From assembly GCA_016271365.2 (NCBI GenBank), contig CM057450.1:1808669967-1808733966 (forward strand): a DNA stretch of 64,000 bases. Reading direction: 5' to 3'. The position numbers and the translations under genes are program-made. How positions within the stretch are numbered: position 1 is the stretch's first letter; the number at the start of each line of letters is the position of its first letter. Positions 10,276-23,115 of the stretch are shown here, piece after piece. The stretch comes from Neoceratodus forsteri (lineage: Eukaryota; Chordata; Ceratodontiformes; Ceratodontidae). The notes under the pieces were generated by a model. It did no database searches. It was not told the origin of the DNA and saw only the letters and a list, made by a program, of their open reading frames with translations.

Positions 10276-12411
10276 GTATAAATATCAATACAATAAAGTA
10301 TGTTTTACAGGTTATTTTTGTGTGGTGTTTTATTCCTGATAAGATGTAATTGTTCCATTCAGTTACTGTTTTCTAATCCATGTCAGAAGGACTCGTCCAT
10401 TTCTTCTTCAAGTGCTCACACTGTTTTGATGGCCTGCTGTGAGCCCGTGCGGTCACTGACATAATTTTAGTGTTGTGTTTCAGTGCTCTGTTCACGGAGT
10501 ACAAGGCAGGTCTAGTCCCATGCTTCATACATCTATTAATGTGATGAATTGTGGCAGTTGCACTGAGTCACACGACATCTCATATGACTTGCAAAATGTA
10601 AAATGCTTTTTTCAATAATATAAATAGTCCATATGTCAGATTTCTCTGCACTTCTGAAAATTCTGGATGGCAGAGCATGTTTCACTGATGTCCATGACAG
10701 CCGTTTCCTATTGTAGTGTAGGTTTTTCTTTATGTTCATCTCACACTGGCTTTCATTGTGTTGGGTCATGAGTACAGACAGCACACAGTATCCTTATTAT
10801 CTGACTATTTGATATATAGCTCCTATTTTTAGAAGTTTATTCAAGAAACAGTGAATGATTCTGAGCCGAAAATGTTGGCTGACAAGCGATGTGTCTGTGT
10901 AGTTGGTGTCCATCTGTATCGACTCTGCTCCTTGCAAACATCAGATTCTATCAAAGTATCACTTAGGGCAGTTATGCACAAACAGCAAAAAGCTGTGTAA
11001 GGGTAACGTAATAAAAGGAAAGGAGATAATAGGGTGGGAAACGGCTTTCACAGAGTTCAGGGTTACACACGCTGCCATCCTACGTGAATGTGAAGTGGCA
11101 CCAATAAAAACTTACATCAGTTGGACACTTGTATGGGAAAATTTATATTTGCACTGTGAAAACTTTTGAGAAAACCTTCACAAAAACATTTTTTTGTGCA
11201 TGAAAACATTTCATTATAAGGTATAGGGAGTCATGAAAACATTTTTGTTGTCACAAAAACATTTTTGTTGTCGCGAAAACAATGCTCGAAAACACTGTCC
11301 CATGTGTTGCTTTCTTTGTCACTTCATTGTGCCAAGGTGGATTGTGCTTTTTGGCTGACATTTGCAGGGTGGCAAGCCCTTGTCCCACAGATGTGCATTT
11401 TGGTGGTTTGGTCTCAAATCATTCAATAGATCCATAGTTACAGCGTTCTAAATTTGAGAAATGTCCCATAGGATAACACTGCGGAGCCTGCGGCGCCTTT
11501 CGGTGCCCGTATCTCAAAAACGATTAGAGATACGGAATTTTTGCTACCCGCAGCTTAGTTCTCCCTTCAGGTGGACTAAGCCTGCGTGGAGGTTTAAAGT
11601 CATGATTACAACTACAGTGAAATTTTTTCATCATTGCTATGGTTACTGAGATATTGCCAAAAACATGTTACAAGAGTTCCTTTTCAGTACTATGGGGCTG
11701 CTGTATGGCTCCGTATTTATGTGTAAGTGACACACTGTCCTGTCCCCGTGTCCTGCTGCCCTGTGTCCTCCATGCCTCCCTGTGCTGCTGTTGTCCCTTC
11801 AGTCCACCAATCTCCATTTTCCACATTGACTTGGCTCTCCAAAAACCATGATCTCCCATCTTGGTAGGCCCAAACTGAGATTTGTAGTATTGTGATTATT
11901 GATAGTAAGACAAACTTTGCAACGGGATGGTGGTGTGACCGTCTCTGTTTACTTAACTTTTCACCACTTGTGGTGACAAGATACACATATGTCTATTCCC
12001 TGTTATACTTCAGGTGACCTCCAGTCCACATCCAGTCTGGTAAAACACATTCCTTACTGCTCCCAGGTACCGTTGCTCAGCAAGGTGGTACCTGACATAT
12101 TACCCTCTTTACACCTCCATCTGTGTACATTGACCACAATGTACATGCAAGTGTACTATGAGAAACAAAATCAGATTGTCCACCACTGAGAGCACACTGT
12201 ATTGTGATTGCAATCAAAGTAGAGATGAGTGTCACTTGCATGGAATGCTTCTTGTGTATTGCCTTGACTAACAGTATTGAGGACTAACTTGTTACAGTAC
12301 CATACTTGAGTTTTCAAGTCAATAATTAACAGTCTACACTTACATTGTCTTTTTTAGTACTAATATCTCTTTCTGGGGTTTTTTTGTGGATGTTTTGTAA
12401 ACATTGTAGCA
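10276..12411. other. No gene recognised upstream of THAP pseudogene
   Basis: No family-level coding match. A short minisatellite-like block at 11175-11300 repeats gaaaacatttttgttgtc-type units. A hairpin CGTATCTC/GAGATACG lies near 11508-11535. The region might hold the 5' part of the THAP-domain gene or its parent transposon, but I cannot show it. Confidence 0.35.
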
Positions 12412-12735
12412 ATGAAGCACTGTTGTGCTGTGGGATACAATAAAGGTAAAAACTAGCAACGTTAGTTTTTACCGATTCCCAAAAGATCCCAAATGATGAA
12501 AACTGTGGGCAACGGCAGTCAAGCATGCTGGATGGCATCCCACGGATCATACTGTTATCTGTGCAGATCACTTTACTGATGATCAGTTAGCGATTTCGCA
12601 AACACTTTTGGATATTACCGGTTTCACACCTGGTCAGCAGTGATTAAAACTGGATGCTTGCCTTCAATTTTTGCTCATAACTGCGAAAAGTCATTAAGAA
12701 CCAGCACTGCTTTGGAGAAAAGGAAAAGACTAGAG
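12412..12735 (+). other. Exon 1: degenerate THAP domain
   Basis: ATG at 12412 starts MKHCCAVGYNKG, where the second zinc cysteine expected after VG is tyrosine. After a frameshift the frame gives NVSFYRFPKDPK, two consecutive TGA stops (12494-12499), KLWATAVKHAGWHPTDHTVI, CADHF (the C-x2-H pair) and, after another shift, CLPSIFAHNCEKS. This follows the THAP order C-x-C, FxFPxD, W, CxxHF, LxxxAxPSIF. Donor GT at 12736. Confidence 0.75.
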
Positions 12736-13689
12736 GTATATCTGTAACTTTAATTTTATTTACTATCTATTATATGATTCCCTTCTGCAGTAGCATATTT
12801 CAATGTTTGCTTTTTTGTTCTCATAGATTCTTGGACAGTTTGGCTTGCTTCCTGTTCAGTGCGCAACTGCAAGCACCAGTTCACAGTCCATCGACATCGA
12901 AACATCTGAAAGCGTGGAAGACACTTCTTCTGGATACTGTGAAATACCATCTGCTGTCACCCCACAGTCTACACTAAAAACAATGTCTGACACAGAAATT
13001 ACTGTTCATCTGAGGGACTTAGCATGTCAGACCACAGATGTTGTGAGTATTACTGTCCATACATAACAACTACAATTTACAAAGCTACAGGCACTGTTTA
13101 GTATTAGACTGGTAGTCAACATGTCAGTACACCCTCATGGTGCCTATGTGTCAAAATGACATATCTTTCCCCAAGTACCGATCCCTGTAAATGTAATATT
13201 GATAGAATCCCTGTTAGTACAGGGGTACGCCTTGCACACATCAAAGAGTCAAATCACCGTAAACGACAATATGAGACAAACCAGGAGGTGCACTTGAACC
13301 CCCCCCACCCACACAGTATTCACATCCCACCACGCTCCCACTGTCACATCACTGGTCGTATGTTGGCGGGCAGCAACAACCCCCTGCACACCTCCATGCC
13401 TGACCATCTAATTCCAGCTTACAGTAGCACCATTGCGCATCTCCTTTGAATTTATTGATTCTATGGTCCGGCGACACTCAGTTGTGCTTACCAACCACTG
13501 GCACCATTGCTGGGCACAAGTCTTAATATCGGTGCCATCATGTAAATACTGTGAGATGATTGCTATGGTGCACATACTGGATTGTTAACCATTAGCATGT
13601 AGTGTTCGGAGTCTTACTTGAAAGTCATAATGTATATACGTCTGGATTTTGAAGATAATTTTTTGAGTATTATTTTTCAATACTTACAG

Positions 13690-14039
13690 GAACTTTACAA
13701 CAAGCGGACACAGACTGTCAAGTACATTCCCCATGGTATGGGTAAAACTAAGTTCTCAAGGGGTACACAGACACTGCCACTTGGTATAAGCAAAGGTGTG
13801 CAAGTGTTCATACCGGAGAAGAAAACAGTGCTTGATGCTGCTACCCAGTATTGTGCACCACATGAATATGATGAGCATGTCACTGAAAGTACCATCTTGT
13901 ATACAGACAGTGATGAGGAAGACTTTGAACAGGACTTTAACTATGATTCTGATGATGATCCAGAATGGACCGTTAATGATTTCATAAATACAGACTCTGA
14001 TTTAGACAGTGAAGATGACATGTACGACAAACCAGAGAC
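13690..14039 (+). other. Exon 3: acidic segment, donor site lost
   Basis: Acceptor tacttacag ends at 13689. The frame encodes a basic start (ELYNKRTQTVKY) and then a strongly acidic tract (DSDEEDFEQDFNYDSDDDPE at about 13909-13968). At 14040 the expected donor GTAAGT reads ATAAGT, a G-to-A change next to a C, so the frame runs into a TAA at 14041. The phase (AC then A) joins cleanly to exon 4 at 14269, which supports the lost donor. Confidence 0.65.
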
Positions 14040-14268
14040 ATAAGTGTTCCAAGCTGCATTGCCACTGTTACTTGCAGCAGTTTGAAATAACAGTAATACA
14101 AACCAAGTAACTCTGCATTGGCAAGAAAAGTTAAAAACATAGCTTTTCGGTACGTCATCTATATCATCATGATTCTTAAATATTAACCAACATGGTTTTG
14201 TATTTTGAAAGGCACTGCCTAATGTTAATTTTTTTTCACTTTGTGTCATTTCCATCTCCATTTCATAG

Positions 14269-15464
14269 ATGTACAGAACTTCATTCTGATGTATCTCCAG
14301 AGAACCAACAAACATTTATGACTTTTGAGTTTCTTACTTGTCCTTCTACAGACATGCTTTCGATGTTTTGGACATTGTCAAGTTGTTCTGCAGCAAGTTT
14401 TTCGTAGTATGGCTGTGCTGGAGCAGATCTGTGTAAATGGACATCACAGAAGATGGGAGACACAGCCAAAACTCGGACAGCTTCTGGACGGAAATCTGAT
14501 GACAGCCTGTGGCATTTTTTTCAGTGGTGGAAGCCCAGTACCCATGCTGAATTTTTTCAGGCATATTAATATGCCGAACATATCACTGAGGACATTTCGC
14601 TTAATGCAAGCAACCTATTTGATCCCTTCCACTCGTACTGTGTGGAAACAGCACCAGGAAAACATCTTCACTGAGTTACGTGGCAGGCCACTGAAACTGA
14701 GAGGGGATGCCCGTTGCTGTTTCCCCAACACACTGCCAAGTTTGGCTCCTATTCACTGATGGACCTTGTGCGTTCTAAAATAATTGACATCAAGCTTGTT
14801 CAGGTAATCAGTCAACCTTGCTGTTCTTTTACTGTCTCTACTCTGTCTTGGTTTTCTTCCATCATGTTTCATTGTGACCAGTGGTTCTTTCTGGTTATTT
14901 ACAACTCATGTTATTCAATTTTTTTCTAACACACAGAGTAATGAGGTTACCAGTTCCAATGCAATGGAGCTTGAAGGATTAAAAAGAGGCATTAATGCTA
15001 TGAAGTCCACTAGCCTCAAAATTCAGAGTCTTACAACGGATCAACATGTCAGTGTCAAAAAAACACGTGTGAACAGGAACCAGGTATTACTCACTGGTTC
15101 GATGTCTGGCATGTGGCAAAAGGTACTTAGGGTGACACAACTGCATACATCGATATAGAAAAGCAAGTATGCATGTCTACATTCTAATATGTTCCCTCTC
15201 TCTGTTTTTATTGGGAAACAGGAATAAAGAAAAAACTGGAGGAGAAGTCCAAAAGAAAAATTTGAACAGTGCTTGCAAAATGGGCAAAGCCAATTTCCAA
15301 CCACTTGTACTGGTGCGCCAATTCTATTGGTGGAAATGGTGACCTTGTTGTTGCGAAATGGTGATCCATTTTTAATCATGTGTGCGACCTTCATGTGCAT
15401 GACAGCCCTGAATATCCATGCTGCATCCGTGGTCCACTAGAGGAACGGGAGTGGATTGAGAAAG
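14269..15464 (+). other. Exons 4-6: transposase catalytic region
   Basis: Exon 4 carries VLEQICVNGHHRRWETQPK, LMTACGIFFSGGSPVPMLNF, LRGDAR (aspartate codon at 14706-14708) and, after a 1 bp loss, AKFGSYSLMDLVRSKIIDIK. Exon 5 begins SNEVTSSNAMELEGLKRGI, then TTDQHV (second aspartate, about 15039), then HWFDVWHVAK in a shifted frame. Exon 6 gives KKKLEEKSKRK, stop TGA at 15263, AKPISNHLYWCANSIGGNGD, stop TGA at 15362, and DLHVHDSPEYPCC. The third acidic residue is not identified with confidence. Confidence 0.7.
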
Positions 15465-16067
15465 GTATGCTATCATCCTGTACTGTATATATGGAACTAT
15501 AATCATTTTAAAATGAAATGACAATCTAATCCCAGAACTGCATCAGTATTGGTAAAGGTGTAGTTGCTTACATTGCTGTGGAATTTTAATTCTTGACGTG
15601 AGTGAATACATCTATCACATATACGTTGCACAGTAAGAATTGTACACTGAAAACATGGACGCGTAAATAAATTTATACAGTGACATATCTGGTTCCTCGT
15701 CATAGGTTGTAGAGCACACAAAGAAATGGAGCTCATCACCTACAACAACCCACTAATGAAGGACATCCAACGACTATCGCCCACAGAACAGACATCATCT
15801 CTGGAATCATTCTACAAGGTCCTGCTTTTCTTAGCTCCAGAACTGACCCATTTCTTCTATGACAATATGGAGGCACGGTAGGTTGATACTCAATATGTAT
15901 GATATGCATACTGTTCTGTTACCAGCAATGCACTGTGATAGATCAATGTGGTGATGAAAATCATAAGATAGTACTTGATAATAATGCTGAACATGTTCTC
16001 GGAGATACCTAACCTGCTGCAGTGCAGCAATTAATGCAAAGAACAAGTTAAAAATGGATATGACAAA

Positions 16068-17225
16068 CAGAAACATAGATAAGGACCGCTTGTCCCACCA
16101 AGGATGCCCATTTCCCTACCTACTAGAACTTTCAGATCCTGGTTAACCAACAGACTACTTCTTCCTACAGAACACACAAATTGTCTTCTGTCTGTCCCAT
16201 GCATTCTTTAATTTGCCCACTGTTTTTTAAGCCAAAACCTCAGAAGGAATGCCGATTCATGCATCCAACACACTGTCTGATGCCTCTCTGCTTGCAGTAT
16301 TGATGTTTCCCCATTGTTGCTCCACTCCTCCTTGCCTGCTTTTATGAGTCAGTATCCCATTTTGACAAACTCAGCAGTCAGGAAGTCCAGTACCCTCACT
16401 TTAGTATGGCTTAACTATGCAGCGCAGTTTATCATGTACCACAGTGTTTGGTTGTCACTTGCTCCAAGATGGTTACCCACTTCTACATCATGCAGCCTCT
16501 AGCCATCCTCATTTCAGAGTGCCATGTCTTACATTTCTTAACCCACTTTGCATATTGTTGTGCTAGTTCCAGTCTGCACATTGAGAAACACAGACTCCTC
16601 TACTCCCTGTTTACTGTTTTGATCCATTGCTTCGATCTATTCACTTACATAGAGAGGTACTCCTCCTCGTCCTCTTCTATCCTCCCTGTGTCTCCTGTAC
16701 ATTTTGTCCCCTGGTATGTTGATATCCCAGTCGTGGTTCTCTGTGTACCGTGTTTCTGTGACTGCCACGATATCAAGGCCACCAGTTCAGGGAGCCTGTT
16801 ACCTAGACTACATGCATTGGTACTCATTCCCCTCCATTTTATGATGGCCTTGCCCCTTTTGGCACCATATATGTGCTTACTGTCTTTGCCTTTTTCTACA
16901 TTTACCCATGCAACTCTCCCTATTGATGTGTCTGTGTTGGTGTCTACCTCACTAACTACCGTGAATGTTTTTGGTGGGTGGTGGCTAGGATTTCACTGCT
17001 CTTTTTAAGTGACTCACCCCTTGGCACCTTTAAATGCTTGACAATAAATAATTTACACATATCACATAGTATCCTGTTTCCCCTCTGGGATATTAGCCAA
17101 TTCCACTCTAAGCAGCTAGTGTTTCACATTTTAAGTTGTAGTCATTGTACCATCAAAGTGCCATGGGGTGCAGCAGTATCGGTAGTTGTTGTTGTTTTCA
17201 AATCTGTGAATGCAATGCCTGACAG
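16068..17225 (-). pseudogene. Internally deleted CR1 in intron 7 of THAP pseudogene
   Basis: 16068-16290 is the CR1 3' end (gataaggaccgctt, agtctg-like block, tctgtctgtcccatgcattc). From about 16300 the sequence jumps to the linker/endonuclease part: the minus-strand frame at 16645-16827 gives MSTNACSLGNRLPELVALIS, matching MSTNARSLCNKLPGLVALME of the 25.7 kb copy. The RT in between is missing. Confidence 0.85.
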
Positions 17226-18156
17226 TGATTCTTGCTAACAAGCTGGGAAATCATCCAAAATGTCTCCTGCTGCTGACTAAATATGCGCACACAGACTGCA
17301 CGAGTGACATTTATACTTTGTTACAGGCTTCTAATATCAGCACTTCACTTCAATGAAAATTCTGATAGACATCAAAGGATTACAAGCGATGGACAGCAGC
17401 AGTGGGCGGTATCATTTCCAAAATCCCGAGGAGGAGCCCCAATAGTGAAGGAAGTCAAAGTGCCAATCACATATGGTAAGACACATTCAATTTAATTCAT
17501 TTAATTAGCTCTTACATCCTCTAGTTCCCCCAACCCACCCTATTTTTCCCATTCCCTCACCTTTCTTTCTTCTTCTTTATAACATCCCCTCCCTTTTCCC
17601 TGTCCTGTTTATTTTCTGTCTTGCCAACATTCAAGAGATGGAGTGTTTACTACAGATAGAATCCAGGAATTCAAACATTGGTTCAGTTCTGCTGACAGAA
17701 TGTTTACTCCCACTAGCACACAACAGAAGGCCTCAGATGGAACCAGGGCTTTTGTTTTATCGGTAACAGCTTAAACAACATAGATTTCCCTAGTAAGTAG
17801 GTGAAGATAGGAGGGGGATTTGTCATGGTCAGCAAAGAAACAGCATACGTTACAATTCTAAGTACTGTAGTACTTCATTTTTTAAGTTATGTATGTGTGT
17901 GCAACAAGATTATTATGAGGCAAATAACATTTAATTTTTATGTTTATAAATGTAATACTCTTTTATTTTTAGGGCCAAGTTGAAGGTTTTTAGTGACTGA
18001 AGGTGACAGCCACATTTGTGATGGCAGTCAGGAATGGCTGGTACTACTGATTTTATTGTAAAGAGGCTACTATACCTTTTTCCAGTGCTGCGTCATGGGA
18101 TATCAGTACTGGGTTCTGAGCTCCTCAGCCAATAGGATTACTGGATTTTTTATAGC

Positions 18157-18825
18157 CATATTATAATGCACCTTTTTTTTCTTGTTTTTTTTTTAGGTTC
18201 TAACTCTATTTTTTGCACTGGAATCTGGGGAACTCTCTCAGACATCCACTGTCCCTTGCAGCTCTACCTCTGGACCTGAAATACCTCCATCTCCTGGCAC
18301 AAGCCCAGCTATCCCTCCCCCCCTGCTCTGAGCCCCCCCGAGGTAGGGCCATCCTTTCCAACCAGGGTGCTCTATCTTGCAATTTGGGCCGGGCTTGGCT
18401 AGTCCCAGGACAGGAGCGGGTTCGGTCGGTGGAGTGTGTCTGAAGGAGGTAGTGCCGTTGCCTATTCCTGTGGATGTTTTTTTTTTCCTTCTTGGCCCAT
18501 CCTCCTTGGCGTGGATGTGCAATGCGTCCCAGCACGGACACACATGCTCCCATGTGTTCCTACAGGGTTGCTGCCACAGCCAATCAAATTACTCCTAGGT
18601 CTCAGGCTTGCTGTGCTCCTAGCCTCCACCAGGGGTCCCCAGAGCCCGGTATTGCATCCCCCCCACCCTCCTGGGACAGGAAAGCAGTCCTCCGGTTACT
18701 CAATCCTGACCCTCCCCTGCCAACCCGACTTCGCTCCTGAACCCAGGTTGATGGTGTGGCATGAGGTGTGGTGTCCAGCACCTCAACCGTTAGTGCCACA
18801 GGCCCCACATATTATAATGCACCTT
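18157..18825 (-). mobile_element. Poly(A) retro-insertion of GC-rich sequence, 18 bp target duplication
   Basis: CATATTATAATGCACCTT occurs at 18157-18174 and again at 18808-18825. The left copy is followed by a T-rich run (18171-18194), the poly(A) tail of a minus-strand insert. The body (about 18195-18807) is much richer in G+C than its surroundings. This is the pattern left by L1-type target-primed reverse transcription. I do not recognise the source; it could be a 5'-truncated LINE, a SINE or a processed transcript. No convincing protein similarity in either strand. Confidence 0.85.
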
Positions 18826-19429
18826 AATACTTCATTAATCCGGAAGTATCAACACTGAGAAATTAATAACCAGTTACATGCAAAGTGGAACAATACAGTA
18901 TTCAGACATCGCAGCGCCTGTTTTCTCAACACAGAATTTCTGTCAGATACATAGAGATTGTGTTTCTTCTTTCATCCATAGCATATGTGAAAGAGTTAAC
19001 AAGTGAAGTGTTCAAGATGCGGGAGGAACATCCCAGTTACCGCTTGGCAAAAGAGGCCATGCCGCCACATTCCATACCACTCCCAATCGCATCCAGATTT
19101 GAAAAACAAGAAAAGGATCTGCTTGTTCAATAGCACCGCACAAAATTCAACAAGCCAGGAACTGAAGGTTAGTATTGATGTATGAATGACATTAAGGATA
19201 CACTTGTAGGTATTGTGAAGATGTGTACACACAGGTTCATAACCATTTACAACATGACTTGGTATTATGGAATCACTTGAAAGATCAATATAGTTTACAT
19301 AACTGAAATTTTCAAATGTTCATATGTTGCTATGATTAACCCTACTATAGGCTAGGATATTACTTTCATCGTACTGAAGCTGACTACCACTGTGGTGCAC
19401 AAATGAAGCATGATGTTATGTAAATGCAA

Positions 19430-19745
19430 GGAAAAGGTGTAAGTTTGGTAAGGACAGAAAACCACGGTGGCTGACCCAGGAGGTGCAGGTAGTGGAGCCA
19501 TGGAATGCGCTGCCCATGGAGCTGGTACAGGTGGAGATGGTAGATGGGTTTAAAAGTGGATGGAACAGGTGAGGGGAATAGTAAATCTGACTCGGTCTAA
19601 TGCATATGGAACATGTGGAACTGGGAACAGTATAACCCAAGGGGGAGGGTTGGGGACACCAAAATCAGCCCTCAGTGTGGGTGATGAAACTCGATCAGAC
19701 TTGAAAGACCATTGGCCCCATTCTGCTCTCATTTTACTACGACAG
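19430..19745 (+). pseudogene. CR1-type LINE 3' end, sense orientation
   Basis: The plus-strand frame reads VEPWNALPMELVQ then VDGFKSGWNR (19490-19570), the WNxLPxE...FKxxW signature of the CR1 ORF2 C-terminus. It is followed by a 3' tail ending ggccccattctgctctcatt, a CR1-like terminus. Opposite orientation to most CR1 in the window. Confidence 0.6.
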
Positions 19746-21984
19746 TATGTATTTACTCTATGTGTAAACCCATAACCATTCCAGTGTGATGTTACAATGC
19801 TGTATCAAGAAACAAAGAGGGTGTCATGAAAGTCATTCTGTGTTTCGTTGCCACAATCTCAAGGGTACAAATTATGGATAACATTCCGGGAATGCATTAA
19901 TAATTTGAAGATATGACGACTGTAAGTAAATAAATCATAGCCATACAGTACATTTCTGTGTTGATCACATGGAGAGGGAAAAGATACTGGACCAACACAG
20001 TCACTAGTTTAATACTGTAAACTGTCTGGAAAGCAATCCATTTTTGTGGCTACATAATGGCTAAATGGCACTCCAGTCCATGCAGTGCATCCACAATGAC
20101 ACTGTTATGCCCACACTGTACCAGTCATGCCACCCCACATCCTTTTGAGTTGATGTAACATAACACAGTGACACTGAAGGTGGATGAAACAAAACACATA
20201 TCACGTGCAACACTGCTTACCACTGTTTGAGAAAGAGCATGACTCTCACTGTCTTGCTGCTACTTCTTTTTTGTTATTGTATTTCTTCACACTGCTGTTT
20301 TAAACATGGAGTGTCATGGCCATGAGCAGTTTGCAGTGTCAGGAATGGGAAGAAGTGGCTCTTGGTGGTAACTGTATGCTAACATGGCACCGTTGCATGA
20401 CTTCGGTCATGTAGTCACTCATCCACCATTGTGGGATATGGTGCCATCTACCCACCCACTTAGTCATTTGTAATTCAACAGAAAAATGCATTGCATTTAG
20501 TGTCGTCATCCACAATATGGGTTCATTATACTGGATGCATAGTGGCACAAAGACAATGACAAGAAAAGGGTATAATACTCTATTCATTGTAAAACAGAAA
20601 TTCAGACACAGTATTATGAATGTGTTTTCAAAAGTGTTGTATGCTAAATGACTGCACATATTGGCACCAATATTCAGAACTGCGCATGGCAATGGCACAA
20701 CTGGAACCGCAATGCAACTGAGTTGCACTGTTGAAGCTCAGTGATATATTCAAAACAGATGAACTATGACGCAGCTCCTTTAAATATATAACGTAAAGTG
20801 CACTGTGCAAATACAATAAGTTTGAGCTTCCATCCCCAGACAGGGCTGCATACCAGGAATGGGAACAATTTAAAACATTACCTGTCAGTATAGTGGTGCC
20901 CCATTCCCTACCGTAGCCCTGACTGCATGTAAATGAAATTGCAAACTTTCACGGGCAGTTGACTGCTACCCCCCACCTGTATGTACCTCCGACTGATTGC
21001 GATTGGGGGGTGTCAGTAAAGTGCCAGGGAATATTTGAAATTACATTTACAGGTGATGAGGGATACAGGAGTGCGTGTGGTACCACTACACTGCCAGGAT
21101 ATATATGTGTCTTATTTTCGGTGATAACAGCTATGGGGGTGGAGGGAAACTGGTATGCGGTACATCTAAGGGTTGTGCAGGCATATGCGCGACACAGCCC
21201 TGGGTGAAGATCGTGATTTGCCGCATATGCATGGCCACGCATGCTGTTTATGTGATGGATACACTATCTGTCTGCAACGGAACATCTGAACTTGTGTTGC
21301 GCAACTCCCTCTTCGTAATATTACACCTTGGCGCTAGTGTGACAAATGTACAACATATGCATCATCACAGTATTTCTCACAGTGTTGATATTTTGTCATC
21401 CACAGGTTAGGATAAACTACAAGCAGACACTTCGGATTGATCAGTACTGAATTGTGAGTATGATGCAACAATGCATTACCACCCCTCCTTGAAATCAGCA
21501 CTCACATTGCAGCACCGCTAAATTCATCATCCTGTAACTGTGTGATATGTGGAATGGACAATAGGGTGTCATGTGTCTGTGACACTGAGCAGGAGCATCC
21601 ACTGCCAGTGATCATTGCACATGAATTGTAAATTTGTTCAACATGTGACGCTATGTTTGTCAAATCACTGAAATAATTGACAGTCCGTACAGTACATTAT
21701 TTTTTATTGTACCAAAACTGGAAAACATGTCATTTGTATGGTGACAAACATCACATTTTAAATTGTATAACTATATGTATTTAACTGTTTGTTGAGACAG
21801 TTGAGTTCAAACAAAAAATTGAAGAAAGACTGTGAAAAGCAACTTCATTGTTCCTTTCAGCTGCAATAGTTACCTGAAGACCTAAAATGAGAAGGAATGC
21901 AAAGTTAGACACCTAACTGTTTTAGTGAGAATGTGTTTATATACACATACTGTATGTGTACATGCATGTGTTTTTACATATACC

Positions 21985-22017
<33 letters not shown>

Positions 22018-22080
22018 CATATATATACACGCACACACACATATACATGCATTTGTTTATATATAGTTTCATATACACGT
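19746..22080. other. No gene recognised
   Basis: No family match in six frames. An AATAAA-containing stretch at about 19925 could be a polyadenylation site for the THAP pseudogene, but this is weak. Alternating ta/ca runs lie at 21985-22050. Confidence 0.35.
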
Positions 22081-22176
22081 ATTTATACAATGGGGTGAGG
22101 GATAAATGAGTGAGATAATGTGTTATTTTCACTGCAGTGGAATAACCACTGTGATGACATCACCACTGTGAGAATA

Positions 22177-22732
22177 ATTATGGCTGCCGCACATCCCAAG
22201 GCCAAAGGTTGTTTGCATACAGGGTTCCGAGTTGGCTGAACAAGCTCTCTAGTGACACCTCGTCCACAGCAATGCTTGGAGCGTTCAAAAAAAAGCTCCA
22301 GCACTCCATAACTGGCACCTCCACCTGTGCTTGCACCCCATAACATCTTCATTCCCTATGCTGCTTCTGACCTTATAGGTGTCAGTTTCTGCCCTCTCTT
22401 CTTGCTGTTACCTGTCCAATGCAACTTCTAATGCACTTGCCCTGTGTCTGTCCTGACAAGGCCCCTCGGTTGCCTCACCCTGACCCTCTACGCCTATGCC
22501 TTCCCCTACCCTCAGCCCTCTCCCCTTCTTGCCCTCTTCCTCCTATTGTTTCTTGAGATACTCCTCACTCAGTCTGATTTTGTCAAGCAAAGTTACTGTC
22601 TAAAACCATGTACCTGTAACTGTTTTATGTTTTAGTGTCTGCTACCCTGTAACCAGCATGATGTGGAACCTTTGTAAAAGAGCCTTGGCTCAAAGATACT
22701 TTGTAATACTAGACTTAAATAAATAAATAAAA
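22177..22732 (+). pseudogene. L2-type LINE 3' end inserted in composite repeat
   Basis: The frame near 22205-22300 gives a decayed WLNKLSSDTSSTAMLGAFKK KL-type C-terminus. The tail ends GAGCCTTGGCTCA and TAAATAAATAAATA at 22680-22730. Copy 2 of the host repeat reads straight through this point (gagaatatttatagatatacacac), which shows the insertion borders. Confidence 0.75.
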
Positions 22733-23115
22733 TATACACATAGTGCCTAGATCACTAGTAAATATTCTCACAGTGGTAATGTCACCAGAGTGAGAATATC
22801 TTCACTACAGCCTGCATTTAACAACTTCACAGTTCCTCTTTCTCACTAAATCCTGCAACTAACTCGATTAGCATTGCAAAAGACAATCTCCTGTGTATCA
22901 TAGTTTTTCTGACACTCTTAGCCCATTACTGTGCTGCTCTAATCTTCAAAACAGCCTCCTTCATGAAGCAGAGTAACAAGGTGGGAACAAGCTTGCTACA
23001 ACCAGCAGACCTAAAGAAACATAGAATTTGACGGCAGATAAGGACCGCTTGGCCCACCCAGTCTGCCCATTTTCCTACCTAACAGATAAGCTGCAGATCC
23101 TAGTTAACCAACAGC

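Larger units (their letters stand above)
12412..19167 (+). pseudogene. THAP-domain DDE transposase gene (Kolobok-like), nine exons, decayed
   Basis: Nine segments join in phase at GT/AG borders: 12412-12735, 12827-13042, 13690-14039, 14269-14803, 14937-15122, 15222-15464, 15706-15878, 17327-17475, 18982-19167 (about 2.36 kb, near 787 codons). The order is a THAP zinc-finger DNA-binding domain, an acidic low-complexity segment, then a transposase core with LRGDAR, FGSYSLMDL, TTDQHV, HWFDVWHVAKG, NHLYWCAN, ALHFNENSDR and YVKEL blocks. These recur in the large animal family of THAP-containing transposase-like proteins; Kolobok transposases have this THAP-plus-DDE layout. I infer that superfamily. 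Stops in exon 1 and exon 6, single-base frameshifts in exons 1, 4 and 5, and a lost donor after exon 3 show it is not functional. A CR1 fragment lies in intron 7 and a poly(A) retro-insertion in intron 8. More 3' exons may follow. Confidence 0.75.

Noticed and set aside
18206..18858. Several 68-140 codon frames in the 18 kb GC-rich insert
   Set aside because: Frames on both strands, proline/arginine-rich, no recognisable domain; explained by base composition.
20939..21250. Frames of 80-110 codons in a slightly GC-richer patch
   Set aside because: Open on both strands but without motif or splice context. I could not link it to any family and saw no inverted structure.
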